A DNA stretch of 64,000 nucleotides, taken from contig JAQPZY010001128.1 in the NCBI GenBank assembly GCA_029931535.1, positions 650,501-714,500 of the forward strand. Direction: 5' to 3'. The stretch comes from Margaritifera margaritifera. Lineage: Eukaryota; Mollusca; Bivalvia; Unionida; Margaritiferidae. The notes below the pieces were generated by a model. The model was not told the DNA's origin and made no database searches. It was given only the letters and a program-made list of their open reading frames with translations. Of this stretch, positions 1 to 10,242 are shown piece after piece. The translations under genes were made by a program, and so were the position numbers. The stretch's first letter is position 1, and each line of letters starts with the position of its first letter.

Positions 1-155
1 CCATGTTAGGAACTTTATAATTTTCCTTATCTTTTTGTTATAATGGTGTCAGATTTGTTCATCTTTAAATTGCGTTTATAAATAAACATCTTATTAACGC
101 AGTTGCTTTCGGTGTCTTCACTAATCCAGTCCTCACCCGGCTTCATCCTGTGACA
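1..155 (+). repeat. LTR, 3' end only (cut by window start)
   Basis: Identical in kind to the last 155 bases of the complete LTRs. It includes the AATAAA signal and ends in GTGACA two bases before the primer site. Most of this LTR lies outside the window. Confidence 0.93.
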
Positions 156-157
156 AA

Positions 158-176
158 TGGTGTCAGAAGTGGGATT
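158..176 (+). other. Primer binding site, tRNA-Leu type (copy 1)
   Basis: TGGTGTCAGAAGTGGGATT starts two bases after the LTR end. It is complementary to the 3' end expected of a tRNA-Leu (…CCCACTYCTGACA plus CCA), from general knowledge of tRNA-Leu T-arm sequences. The equivalent sites start at 4894, 9624, 14363, 19094 and 23831. Copies 5 and 6 carry TGGTGTGAG instead of TGGTGTCAG, a mismatch in the sixth to eighth bases of the primer match. Confidence 0.85.
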
Positions 177-414
177 ATTGGATTAGTCGGAGCACGGACG
201 TTAGTTTGCATAGGTCTTGACTCCGGTAAGATTTTTTCAGTTATTTATTTCAGATTGTGACCTTCCTGACAAGAACTAATTCAGGCGGGTGAGTGAATAC
301 CTCACTCATATTTTGTTTTATTTACCATTTGTTTATCATATATACATATTGCATATATTTGGAGAAGGGATATACGGTTGGTTCGTGTAGTCCTAAAAAT
401 TGTATGTGTTATAT

Positions 415-476
415 GATAGTGCACTTAGGATTGGTGATCTTATCAGATAGTGCACTTAGGATTGGTGATCTTATCA
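415..476 (+). repeat. Perfect 31-bp tandem duplication in the leader, just before gag
   Basis: The 31-base unit starting GATAGTGCACTTAGG occurs twice back to back (415-445, 446-476), 12 bases before the gag ATG. All six copies carry both halves, so the duplication predates the array. Its role is unknown; it may simply be a fixed replication error. Confidence 0.9.
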
Positions 477-488
477 ACAGTATTTATC

Positions 489-776
489 ATGTCGTCACTC
501 AAGGATCTAGTGGAGATGGGCAAACAGTTTGGGTATGAGGGGGAGGCCCTTATAAAATTCGTTCAGGAGGAGCAGGCTCGGGAAAGGGATCAAAGGGTAA
601 AGGAGAGAGATATAGAAAGGGAAACATTAGAATTAGAGATATCATTTGAAAGGGAGAAAATGCTATTTGAGGAAAAGAAGATAGAACTAGAGAAGGAGAA
701 GATAGAACTAGAGAAGCAGGCAGAGAAGGAAAGGATAGGGTGGAAACTTTCAATCTGGGAAGGGTATAAATCGTAG
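489..776 (+). CDS. gag: Truncated Gag, coiled-coil N-terminus (copy 1)
   Basis: A 95-residue reading frame starting MSSLKDLVEMGKQFG. From about residue 25 it is a highly charged E/R/K coiled coil with heptad-like repeats. It has no capsid region or major homology region. The nucleocapsid zinc knuckle that should follow is encoded just downstream in another frame (pol frame, from 739); the two frames overlap over 739-776. Usual gypsy Gags are several hundred residues, so a capsid-coding segment appears to be lost. I chose the ATG at 489 over an upstream GTG because no codon before it looks coding and the 31-bp duplication lies directly upstream. All six copies share the same structure, so the loss predates amplification. 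A programmed frameshift in the overlap is possible but unproven. Confidence 0.6.
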   Translation: MSSLKDLVEMGKQFGYEGEALIKFVQEEQARERDQRVKERDIERETLELEISFEREKMLFEEKKIELEKEKIELEKQAEKERIGWKLSIWEGYKS

Positions 777-3285
777 GGATAGACAATGCTTCACATGTAA
801 GGAATGGGGTCACATCACGCTCGATTGTCCAAAAAGGAAGGGGTTTGTCCAGAGAGTCGCGGTTGCTACTGAAAGCAGAGCATGGTCAGGAGGCGGTAAG
901 CGCGATGATTTTCCGCGTGATAATTCGGCATCTAATAACGCGAATAAGGTATACGAGTTCGCAGCGCGTGCACAGATCGGTCATGATGTTATTCAGTCGA
1001 TCGGCACTTGTCTTTTTCCCGAGGCGAGGGTACCGACTGCTACTGGTACCGCCAACGGTCAAGAAGTCACGGTCTTACGCGATACCGGGTGCACGGGCGT
1101 CGTAGTAAAGCGGAGTCTCGTTAGGGATGACCAAATGCTTGGTTGGAAATCCCCGTGCATGTTATTAGATCAAACGATTGATCGCGTTCCCGTCGCGAGA
1201 ATAGAAATCGAGACGCCTTTTCTGACCGGAACCGTAGAAGCTCTGTGTATGGAAAACCCCATATACGACCTAACAATCGGAAATGTCGAGGGATCCAGAC
1301 TCCCAACTCTCTCTGATTTCCGGTTTCCCGTTGTACAAGCGGTCGAAATTAGGGCGCAGGTGCAGGCGGAGAAAACGCCACTACGTAAGTTGAAACTTCC
1401 GGAAGCCGTGACCGATATCTCGCGCGATGAATTTACGCGTGAGCAAGGCCATGACGCGTCCTTGAGCGCGACCGCGGAGAGGATCGTGTCCGGTACCGCG
1501 AAACATTGTAAAGGCGGGGCAAGTTTGAAATTTGTACGTAGGGAAGGGTTAATGTACAGGCAATTTACCACGTTGGATGGTAGAAAGTATTTCCAACTGG
1601 TTGTCCCCCAGAAATTCAGGTCCCGTATACTTAGAGTAGCGCACGAGTCCGGTAGTGCAGGTCACTTGAGTAGGAAGAGGACGACTGACAAAGTGTTAAG
1701 AGAATTTTATTGGCCAGGTGTAAATAGTGATATAGCACGATTCTGTCGTTCGTGTGATGTATGCCATAAAACTGTTGAAAGGGGCGTTTTGAACGTCGTA
1801 TGTATTGCTGTCATAGAAGACGAGCCGAGTGACCCCAACACAGAAATTCCCCTTGAGTACCCCATGGTTGTAGGAAATGAGGGAATAGATATGGTCAGCG
1901 TGTGCCCAGAATTACCTGAAGGTCAGCGTCAGCAAGTCAGGGAAATTTTAAGTAAGTACCCAGACGTATTTACAGATCGACCAGGTAATACTGGATTAAT
2001 AACGCACGAGATAAACTTGAGTACCTCGGAGCCAATCAGAATAAAGGGATATCCAATACCCTTTAACGCACGGGAGACAATCGACGAGGAAGTAGGTAAA
2101 ATGTTAGACCTGGGAGTGATTGAACCCTCAAACTCTCCCTATTCTTCCCCCGTGGTATTGGTCCGAAAGAAAGACGGAACGAATCGATTTTGCATAGACT
2201 TTCGACAACTAAATAAAGTCACCGTGTTTGATGCTGAACCGATGCCAGACATGGAGGGCTTGTTTTCAAAATTGGCGGGGCACCAGTACATTTCTAAATT
2301 AGATCTCACAAAAGGATATTGGCAGGTGCCCATCGCTGAAAATGCCCGCGTATTAACGGCATTCGCGACCCCTAAAGGTCTTTTCCAGTTTAAGGTTATG
2401 CCTTTTGGTCTGGTTAACGCCGGTGCGTCGTGCGTGCGTCTTATGCGAAAATTGTTGAAAGGCATGAACAACGTAGATAGTTTTGTCGACGATATTCTAG
2501 TATATACACATACCTGGGAAGAGCATGTTAGGGTATTAGTCGATCTGTTCGACAGACTCCGCAAGGCGAATCTCACAGCGAGACCCTCCAAGTGTAGCAT
2601 AGCATATTCTAACTTGGAATGCTTGGGCCATCTAGTAAGTGGGTCAGGGCAGTTAAAACCCCACCCTGATAAAATTGAAGCGATTAAAGACGCTCCTAGG
2701 CCAGAAACCAAGAAACAGATACGATCGTTTCTTGGATTGATAGGTTTTTATAGGAAGTTCGTCCCAAATTTCGCCGCTATAGCTAGTCCATTGACGGATT
2801 TAACTAGGAAAGGGCAGCCAAATAAAGTTTCTTGGGGTTTATGCCAAGAGAAAGCTTTTAACGCCCTTAAGGCAAGATTGATCAGTGCACCGATCCTAAA
2901 GTTGCCAGAATTAAATAAATCGTTCATATTGAGAACTGATGCATCCGACACGGGCTTAGGAGCAGTTTTGCTACAGGAGCAAGACGGGGTAAAGTTACCC
3001 ATAGCTTATGCTAGTAGGAAATTGCTGCCTAGGGAGCAAAACTACTCCGTGATCGAAAAGGAGTGCTTGGCACTGGTGTGGGGTATAGGTAAATTCCACA
3101 CGTACCTTTTTGGAAGGGAATTTGTCCTTGAAACGGACCATCAGCCTCTCATATATTTGAACAAGGCAAAAGTTGCCAATGCAAGATTGATGCGTTGGGC
3201 ATTGACTTTGCAGCCATATCGTTTCCGGATCGAAGCAATCAGAGGGTCGGAAAATGTAGGGGCCGATTATTTAAGCAGAGTGTGA
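739..3285 (+). CDS. pol: Gag-NC/Pol polyprotein: PR, integrase zinc finger, RT, RNase H (copy 1, open)
   Basis: One open frame from after a TAG at 736-738 to TGA; its first ATG (1135) falls inside the protease and is not a plausible start. In order: CCHC knuckle CFTCKEWGHITLDC (787-828); protease active site DTG (1081-1089). Numbered from Met1135, an integrase-type H2C2 finger follows (H170, H177, C207, C210). A pre-RT linker (EILSKYPDVFTDRPG), RT with LDLTKGYW and FVDD (450-453), and RNase H with TDAS (601-604), IEKE (640-643) and TDHQPL come next. The frame ends GADYLSRV at the RNase H boundary, and no integrase follows. The zinc finger before RT is the Gmr1-like order. The D,D,E core that should sit between residues about 216 and 219 is absent, an in-frame loss. 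The product cannot integrate DNA by itself. Confidence 0.88.
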   Translation, partial: GGNFQSGKGINRRDRQCFTCKEWGHITLDCPKRKGFVQRVAVATESRAWSGGGKRDDFPRDNSASNNANKVYEFAARAQIGHDVIQSIGTCLFPEARVPTATGTANGQEVTVLRDTGCTGVVVKRSLVRDDQMLGWKSPCMLLDQTIDRVPVARIEIETPFLTGTVEALCMENPIYDLTIGNVEGSRLPTLSDFRFPVVQAVEIRAQVQAEKTPLRKLKLPEAVTDISRDEFTREQGHDASLSATAERIVSGTAKHCKGGASLKFVRREGLMYRQFTTLDGRKYFQLVVPQKFRSRILRVAHESGSAGHLSRKRTTDKVLREFYWPGVNSDIARFCRSCDVCHKTVERGVLNVVCIAVIEDEPSDPNTEIPLEYPMVVGNEGIDMVSVCPELPEGQRQQVREILSKYPDVFTDRPGNTGLITHEINLSTSEPIRIKGYPIPFNARETIDEEVGKMLDLGVIEPSNSPYSSPVVLVRKKDGTNRFCIDFRQLNKVTVFDAEPMPDMEGLFSKLAGHQYISKLDLTKGYWQVPIAENARVLTAFATPKGLFQFKVMPFGLVNAGASCVRLMRKLLKGMNNVDSFVDDILVYTHTWEEHVRVLVDLFDRLRKANLTARPSKCSIAYSNLECLGHLVSGSGQLKPHPDKIEAIKDAPRPETKKQIRSFLGLIGFYRKFVPNFAAIASPLTDLTRKGQPNKVSWGLCQEKAFNALKARLISAPILKLPELNKSFILRTDASDTGLGAVLLQEQDGVKLPIAYASRKLLPREQNYSVIEKECLALVWGIGKFHTYLFGREFVLETDHQPLIYLNKAKVANARLMRWALTLQPYRFRIEAIRGSENVGADYLSRV

Positions 3286-3395
3286 TTTGCAGTCTTTTTT
3301 TCCTTTCCATGATATTCTGGTAATGTAAATAATACGTTTCAGTTTGTATTTTTGCAAAATTCCGTGATTTTCTAAAAGTGCTTCCACTTTTTTTT

Positions 3396-3406
3396 AAGGG
3401 GGGAGG
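3396..3406 (+). other. Polypurine tract (copy 1)
   Basis: AAGGGGGGAGG followed by TAT and the LTR start TGTCAC. This is the expected plus-strand DNA primer next to the 3' LTR. It is conserved in all six copies before the LTR starts at 3410, 8141, 12878, 17611, 22348 and 27084. Confidence 0.85.
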
Positions 3407-3644
3407 TATTGTCACGGAATTGTATGGTTTATATCAATATGTATATGTGGTCAAAAATGTATTCGGGTTTCGTTTCTGACTAGAGCGTTACTCGGGGGTT
3501 GTTTATTTTTTCGGCTCTAGTTATTTTGAAATACTGAGCGCAATTCACCCCATGCTGCACGTGCAAATTGCCTGCAGTGGAAACTCACGTACCTAGCTGC
3601 TGCGCATATCTGTCACAGCTAGAGTACATATAGAGCGAATTCTC

Positions 3645-3650
3645 TATAAA
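3645..3650 (+). promoter_or_regulatory. Candidate TATA box in LTR A
   Basis: TATAAA in the context TCTCTATAAACAAATT, about 235 bases into the LTR, preceded by mixed-composition sequence. It is present in every LTR. Together with AATAAA near the LTR end it would give a very long R region (over 1 kb), so the true start site may lie elsewhere. Confidence 0.4.
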
Positions 3651-4816
3651 CAAATTACACTACGACGAGTCTTGTCAGAAAGCTTACCTCTTTACGAGAG
3701 CAAAACTTCAGCTGTAGAGGTATGTGAAATTTAAGATTGTATTCTTTATCACTATTCATTTTATATGACATAATTGTTTCATATATTAGATGTTTTAGAA
3801 TTTATTCTAAATTCTACAGAGAGTCAATACCTAGGTCATACAACGCCATGATATTAGAAATCCTATAGGCTGGTTCAAGTTAGCTATTTGTTGTAACTGA
3901 ACAGACGGGTATTATTTCATTATACGCGGCATGCATTGAATGATTAATGTAATGTGTAACGAGACGTAATTCATGTGCGCGCATGCGCAACATATATCAA
4001 TACGAAAGTACTAACCGTGTCATATGTACTGCACGGTTTAGTTGTTATACTTTTAGCTGTTCCATATGTATGGTTTGGTGGTGTGAAGTCACAGAACTCT
4101 GTGTGGTTTCGTGTGACGTGTACGCTGTGTCTGGTGACGTTGTTTCGGAAGAGTGTACTGGTTTTCTCGATGCGAGGGACCAAGGCTTCTCGACCAAGGG
4201 GTCTGTGTTAATGTGAAGGCTCTCGAGGGATCCTTCAACAGACTGGGAGGGGTGGACCATGCGTGGTGGCTCCTCGACCATGGACTAGAGCGGGTGGAAC
4301 CGTAGATACATCTTGGTCGTCAAACGGGCGCCACGATATTTATATTTATTGCGTGTTCCATTTTATTGTTATCTCAATATTGCTATCTGTGCAAGATTAC
4401 ATTCATTCCCATTTCAATGTCGCTATATGTGTGATAGATTCATAATTTCATGCATTCCCATTTCATTTTCGTTATATGAACGATATATTCATAAATTCAT
4501 ACATATTCCAATATCGCTTGATGAATTGATAAATTGATGAGTATCATATTGATAAGTGCATAAATCACATGCTTTGGTCACCCTTGGTACTTAATAAGAC
4601 CTTGTTTATATTGGGGTGTAAATCATATACTCTTATTTGTTGATTGGTGATAGGATGCTATTCACGTTTGTTTAAAATTCCATTCGTTAAATTCATCTTT
4701 GATTTTTTCTCGTTGAGTTACTTGTTGTTGATAGTTCCATGTTAGGAACTTTATAATTTTCCTTATCTTTTTGTTATAATGGTGTCAGATTTGTTCATCT
4801 TTAAATTGCGTTTATA

Positions 4817-4822
4817 AATAAA
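4817..4822 (+). terminator. Poly(A) signal AATAAA in LTR A
   Basis: AATAAA inside TTTATAAATAAACATC, 69 bases before the LTR end, a normal place for the R/U5 signal. It is repeated in every LTR, including the partial first one. Confidence 0.55.
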
Positions 4823-5224
4823 CATCTTATTAACGCAGTTGCTTTCGGTGTCTTCACTAATCCAGTCCTCACCCGGCTTCATCCTGTGACAAATGGTGTC
4901 AGAAGTGGGATTATTGGATTAGTCGGAGCACGGACGTTAGTTTGCATAGGTCTTGACTCCGGTAAGATTTTTTCAGTTATTTATTTCAGATTGTGACCTT
5001 CCTGACAAGAACTAATTCAGGCGGGTGAGTGAATACCTCACTCATATTTTGTTTTATTTACCATTTGTTTATCATATATACATATTGCATATATTTGGAG
5101 AAGGGATATACGGTTGGTTCGTGTAGTCCTAAAAATTGTATGTGTTATATGATAGTGCACTTAGGATTGGTGATCTTATCAGATAGTGCACTTAGGATTG
5201 GTGATCTTATCAACAGTATTTATC

Positions 5225-5512
5225 ATGTCGTCACTCAAGGATCTAGTGGAGATGGGCAAACAGTTTGGGTATGAGGGGGAGGCCCTTATAAAATTCGTTC
5301 AGGAGGAGCAGGCTCGGGAAAGGGATCAAAGGGTAAAGGAGAGAGATATAGAAAGGGAAACATTAGAATTAGAGATATCATTTGAAAGGGAGAAAATGCT
5401 ATTTGAGGAAAAGAAGATAGAACTAGAGAAGGAGAAGATAGAACTAGAGAAGCAGGCAGAGAAGGAAAGGATAGGGTGGAAACTTTCAATCTGGGAAGGG
5501 TATAAATCGTAG
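5225..5512 (+). CDS. gag: Truncated Gag, coiled-coil N-terminus (copy 2)
   Basis: Same 95-residue frame as copy 1 with no visible amino-acid change. Its 3' end overlaps the pol frame of this copy in the same way. It carries no frame break of its own; the missing capsid is shared with all copies. Confidence 0.6.
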   Translation: MSSLKDLVEMGKQFGYEGEALIKFVQEEQARERDQRVKERDIERETLELEISFEREKMLFEEKKIELEKEKIELEKQAEKERIGWKLSIWEGYKS

Positions 5513-8015
5513 GGATAGACAATGCTTCACATGTAAGGAATGGGGTCACATCACGCCCGATTGTCCAAAAAGGAAGGGGTTTGTCCAGAGAGTCGCGGTT
5601 GCTATTGAAAGCAGAGCATGGTCAGGAGGCGGTAAGCGCAATGATTTTCCGCGTGATAATTCGGCATCTAATAACGCGAATAAGGTATACGAGTCCGCAG
5701 CGCGTGCACAGATCGGTCATGATGTTATTCAGTCGATCGGCACTTGTCTTTTTCCCGAGGCGAGGGTACCGACTGCTACTGGTACCGCCAACGGTCAAGA
5801 AGTCACGGTCTTACGCGATACCGGGTGCACGGGCGTCGTAGTAAAGCGGAGTCTCGTTAGGGATGACCAAATGCTTGGTTGGAAATCCCCGTGCATGTTA
5901 TTAGATCAAACGATTGATCGCGTTCCCGTCGCGAGAATAGAAATCGAGACGCCTTTTCTGACCGGAACCGTAGAAGCTCTGTGTATGGAAAACCCCATAT
6001 ACGACCTAACAATCGGAAATGTCGAGGGATCCAGACTCCCAACTCTCTCTGATTTCCGGTTTCCCGTTGTACAAGCGGTTGAAATTAGGGCGCAGGCGGA
6101 GAAAACGCCACTACGTAAGTTGAAACTTCCGGAAGCCGTGACCGATATCTCGCGCGATGAATTTACGCGTGAGCAAGGCCATGACGCGTCCTTGAGCGCG
6201 ACCGCGGAGAGGATCGTGTCCGGTACCGCGAAACATTGTAAAGGCGGGGCAAGTTTGAAATTTGTACGTAGGGAAGGGTTAATGTACAGGCAATTTACCA
6301 CGTTGGATGGTAGAAAGTATTTCCAACTGGTTGTCCCCCAGAAATTCAGGTCCCGTATACTTAGAGTAGCGCACGAGTCCGGTAGTGCAGGTCACTTGAG
6401 TAGGAAGAGGACGACTGACAAAGTGTTAAGAGAATTTTATTGGCCAGGTGTAAATAGTGATATAGCATGATTCTGTCGTTCGTGTGATGTATGCCATAAA
6501 ACTGTTGAAAGGGGCGTTTTGAACGTCGTATGTATTGCTGTCATAGAAGACGAGCCGAGTGACCCCAACACAGAAATTCCCCTTGAGTACCCCATGGTTG
6601 TAGGAAATGAGGGAATAGATATGGTCAGCGTGTGCCCAGAATTACCTGAAGGTCAGCGTCAGCAAGTCAGGGAAATTTTAAGTAAGTACCCAGACGTATT
6701 TACAGATCGACCAGGTAATACTGGATTAATAACGCACGAGATAAACTTGAGTACCTCGGAGCCAATCAGAATAAAGGGATATCCAATACCCTTTAACGCA
6801 CGGGAGACAATCGACGAGGAAGTAGGTAAAATGTTAGACCTGGGAGTGATTGAACCCTCAAACTCTCCCTATTCTTCCCCCGTGGTATTGGTCCGAAAGA
6901 AAGACGGAACGAATCGATTTTGCATAGACTTTCGACAACTAAATAAAGTCACCGTGTTTGATGCTGAACCGATGCCAGACATGGAGGGCTTGTTTTCAAA
7001 ATTGGCGGGGCACCAGTACATTTCTAAATTAGATCTCACAAAAGGATATTGGCAGGTGCCCATCGCTGAAAATGCCCGCGTATTAACGGCATTCGCGACC
7101 CCTAAAGGTCTTTTCCAGTTTAAGGTTATGCCTTTTGGTCTGGTTAACGCCGGTGCGTCGTGCGTGCGTCTTATGCGAAAATTGTTGAAAGGCATGAACA
7201 ACGTAGATAGTTTTGTCGACGATATTCTAGTATATACACATACCTGGGAAGAGCATGTTAGGGTATTAGTCGATCTGTTCGACAGACTCCGCAAGGCGAA
7301 TCTCACAGCGAGACCCTCCAAGTGTAGCATAGCATATTCTAACTTGGAATGCTTGGGCCATCTAGTAAGTGGGTCAGGGCAGTTAAAACCCCACCCTGAT
7401 AAAATTGAAGCGATTAAAGACGCTCCTAGGCCAGAAACCAAGAAACAGATACGATCGTTTCTTGGATTGATAGGTTTTTATAGGAAGTTCGTCCCAAATT
7501 TCGCCGCTATAGCTAGTCCATTGACGGATTTAACTAGGAAAGGGCAGCCAAATAAAGTTTCTTGGGGTTTATGCCAAGAGAAAGCTTTTAACGCCCTTAA
7601 GGCAAGATTGATCAGTGCACCGATCCTAAAGTTGCCAGAATTAAATAAATCGTTCATATTGAGAACTGATGCATCCGACACGGGCTTAGGAGCAGTTTTG
7701 CTACAGGAGCAAGACGGGGTAAAGTTACCCATAGCTTATGCTAGTAGGAAATTGCTGCCTAGGGAGCAAAACTACTCCGTGATCGAAAAGGAGTGCTTGG
7801 CACTGGTGTGGGGTATAGGTAAATTCCACACGTACCTTTTTGGAAGGGAATTTGTCCTTGAAACGGACCATCAGCCTCTCATATATTTGAACAAGGCAAA
7901 AGTTGCCAACGCAAGATTGATGCGTTGGGCATTGACTTTGCAGCCATATCGTTTCCGGATCGAAGCAATCAGAGGGTCGGAAAATGTAGGGGCCGATTAT
8001 TTAAGCAGAGTGTGA
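5475..8015 (+). pseudogene. pol: Pol (copy 2), broken by an in-frame TGA
   Basis: Same domains and order as copy 1. A CGA codon has become TGA at 6468-6470, inside the integrase zinc finger just before FCRSCDVC, so translation would stop before RT. The frame reopens at once and runs to GADYLSRV. A 6-base deletion removes Val-Gln (after EIRAQ) relative to copies 1, 3, 5 and 6. Both changes recur in copy 4 and nowhere else, so copies 2 and 4 share a recent ancestor. RT and RNase H downstream are intact as sequence. Confidence 0.88.
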
Positions 8016-8140
8016 TTTGCAGTTTTTTTTTTCCTTTCCATGATATTCTGGTAATGTAAATAATACGTTTCAGTTTGTATTTTTGCAAAATTCCGTGATT
8101 TTCTAAAAGTGCTTCCACTTTTTTTTAAGGGGGGAGGTAT

Positions 8141-9621
8141 TGTCACGGAATTGTATGGTTTATATCAATATGTATATGTGGTCAAAAATGTATTCGGGTT
8201 TCGTTTCTGACTAGAGCGTTACTCGGGGGTTGTTTATTTTTTCGGCTCTAGTTATTTTGAAATACTGAGCGCAATTCACCCCATGCTGCACGTGCAAATT
8301 GCCTGCAGTGGAAACTCACGTACCTAGCTGCTGCGCATATCTGTCACAGCTAGAGTACATATAGAGCGAATTCTCTATAAACAAATTACACTACGACGAG
8401 TCTTGTCAGAAAGCTTACCTCTTTACGGGAGCAAAACTTCAGCTGTAGAGGTATGTGAAATTTAAGATTGTATTCTTTATCACTATTCATTTTATATGAC
8501 ATAATTGTTTCATATATTAGATGTTTTAGAATTTATTCTAAATTCTACAGAGAGTCAATACCTAGGTCATACAACGCCATGATATTAGAAATCCTATAGG
8601 CTGGTTCAAGTTAGCTATTTGTTGTAACTGAACAGACGGGTATTATTTCATTATACGCGGCATGCATTGAATGATTAATGTAATGTGTAACGAGACGTAA
8701 TTCATGTGCGCGCATGCGCAACATATATCAATACGAAAGTACTAACCGTGTCATATGTACTGCACGGTTTAGTTGTTATACTTTTAGCTGTTCCATATGT
8801 ATGGTTTGGTGGTGTGAAGTCACAGAACTCTGTGTGGTTTCGTGTGACGTGTACGCTGTGTCTGGTGACGTTGTTTCGGAAGAGTGTACTGGTTTTCTCG
8901 ATGCGAGGGACCAAGGCTTCTCGACCAAGGGGTCTGTTAAATGTGAAGGCTCTCGAGGGATCCTTCAACAGACTGGGAGGGGTGGACCATGCGTGGTGGC
9001 TCCTTGACCATGGACTAGAGCGGGTGGAACCGTAGATACATCTTGGTCGTCAAACGGGCGCCACGATAGTTATATTTATTGCGTGTTCCATTTTATTGTT
9101 ATCTCAATATTGCTATCTGTGCAAGATTACATTCATTCCCATTTCAATGTCGCTATATGTGTGATAGATTCATAATTTCCTGCATTCCCATTTCATTTTC
9201 GTTATATGAACGATATATTCATAAATTCATACATATTCCAATATCGCTTGATGAATTGATAAATTGATGAGTATCATATTGATAAGCGCATAAATCACAT
9301 GCTTTGGTCACCCTTGGTACTTAATAAGACCTTGTTTATATTGGGGTGTAGATCATATACTCTTATTTGTTGATTGGTGATAGGATGCTATTCACGTTTG
9401 TTTAAAATTCCATTCGTTAAATTCATCTTTGATTTTTTCTCGTTGAGTTACTTGTTGTTGATAGTTCCATGTTAGGAACTTTATAATTTTCCTTATCTTT
9501 TTGTTATAATGGTGTCAGATTTGTTCATCTTTAAATTGCGTTTATAAATAAACATCTTATTAACGCAGTTGCTTTCGGTGTCTTCACTAATCCAGTCCTC
9601 ACCCGGCTTCATCCTGTGACA
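8141..9621 (+). repeat. LTR B (shared by copies 2 and 3)
   Basis: 1481 bp with the same ends. Distinguished from LTR A by TTACGGGAGC, GTTAAATG, CGATAGTTAT, AATTTCCTGC, GATAAGCGCA and GTGTAGATC. Most of these recur in LTR D. Confidence 0.95.
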
Positions 9622-9954
9622 AATGGTGTCAGAAGTGGGATTATTGGATTAGTCGGAGCACGGACGTTAGTTTGCATAGGTCTTGACTCCGGTAAGATTT
9701 TTTCAGTTATTTATTTCAGATTGTGACCTTCCTGACAAGAACTAATTCAGGCGGGTGAGTGAATACCTCACTCATATTTTGTTTTATTTACCATTTGTTT
9801 ATCATATATACATATTGCATATATTTGGAGAAGGGATATACGGTTGGTTCGTGTAGTCCTAAAAATTGTATGTGTTATATGATAGTGCACTTAGGATTGG
9901 TGATCTTATCAGATAGTGCACTTAGGATTGGTGATCTTATCAACAGTATTTATC

Positions 9955-10242
9955 ATGTCGTCACTCAAGGATCTAGTGGAGATGGGCAAACAGTTTGGGT
10001 ATGAGGGGGAGGCCCTTATAAAATTCGTTCAGGAGGAGCAGGCTCGGGAAAGGGATCAAAGGGTAAAGGAGAGAGATATAGAAAGGGAAACATTAGAATT
10101 AGAGATATCATTTGAAAGGGAGAAAATGCTATTTGAGGAAAAGAAGATAGAACTAGAGAAGGAGAAGATAGAACTAGAGAAGCAGGCAGAGAAGGAAAGG
10201 ATAGGGTGGAAACTTTCAATCTGGGAAGGGTATAAATCGTAG
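9955..10242 (+). CDS. gag: Truncated Gag, coiled-coil N-terminus (copy 3)
   Basis: Identical product to copy 1. No additional defects. Confidence 0.6.
   Translation: MSSLKDLVEMGKQFGYEGEALIKFVQEEQARERDQRVKERDIERETLELEISFEREKMLFEEKKIELEKEKIELEKQAEKERIGWKLSIWEGYKS

Larger units (their letters stand above)
3410..4891 (+). repeat. LTR A (shared by copies 1 and 2)
   Basis: 1482 bp, bounded by the inverted hexamers TGTCAC and GTGACA. It is preceded by the polypurine tract and followed, after AA, by the primer site. It carries the variants GTGTTAATG, CGATATTTAT, AATTTCATGC and GTGTAAATC, which also mark LTR C. No long reading frame in it resembles a protein. Only direct repeats of the LTR type are seen, and no target duplication flanks it because element sequence lies on both sides. 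Confidence 0.95.

Noticed and set aside
2139..2711. Long minus-strand frames (up to 209 residues) opposite RT
   Set aside because: Antisense shadows of the RT coding sequence, repeated in each copy and broken by the same indels.
3285..3410. Envelope gene downstream of pol
   Set aside because: Only about 120 bases separate the pol stop from the polypurine tract and LTR, so there is no room for one.
3971..4537. Several 60-109 residue frames inside each LTR
   Set aside because: They occur on both strands, have no recognisable motif, and vary in length with single-base differences between LTR copies. They are chance frames in non-coding LTR sequence.
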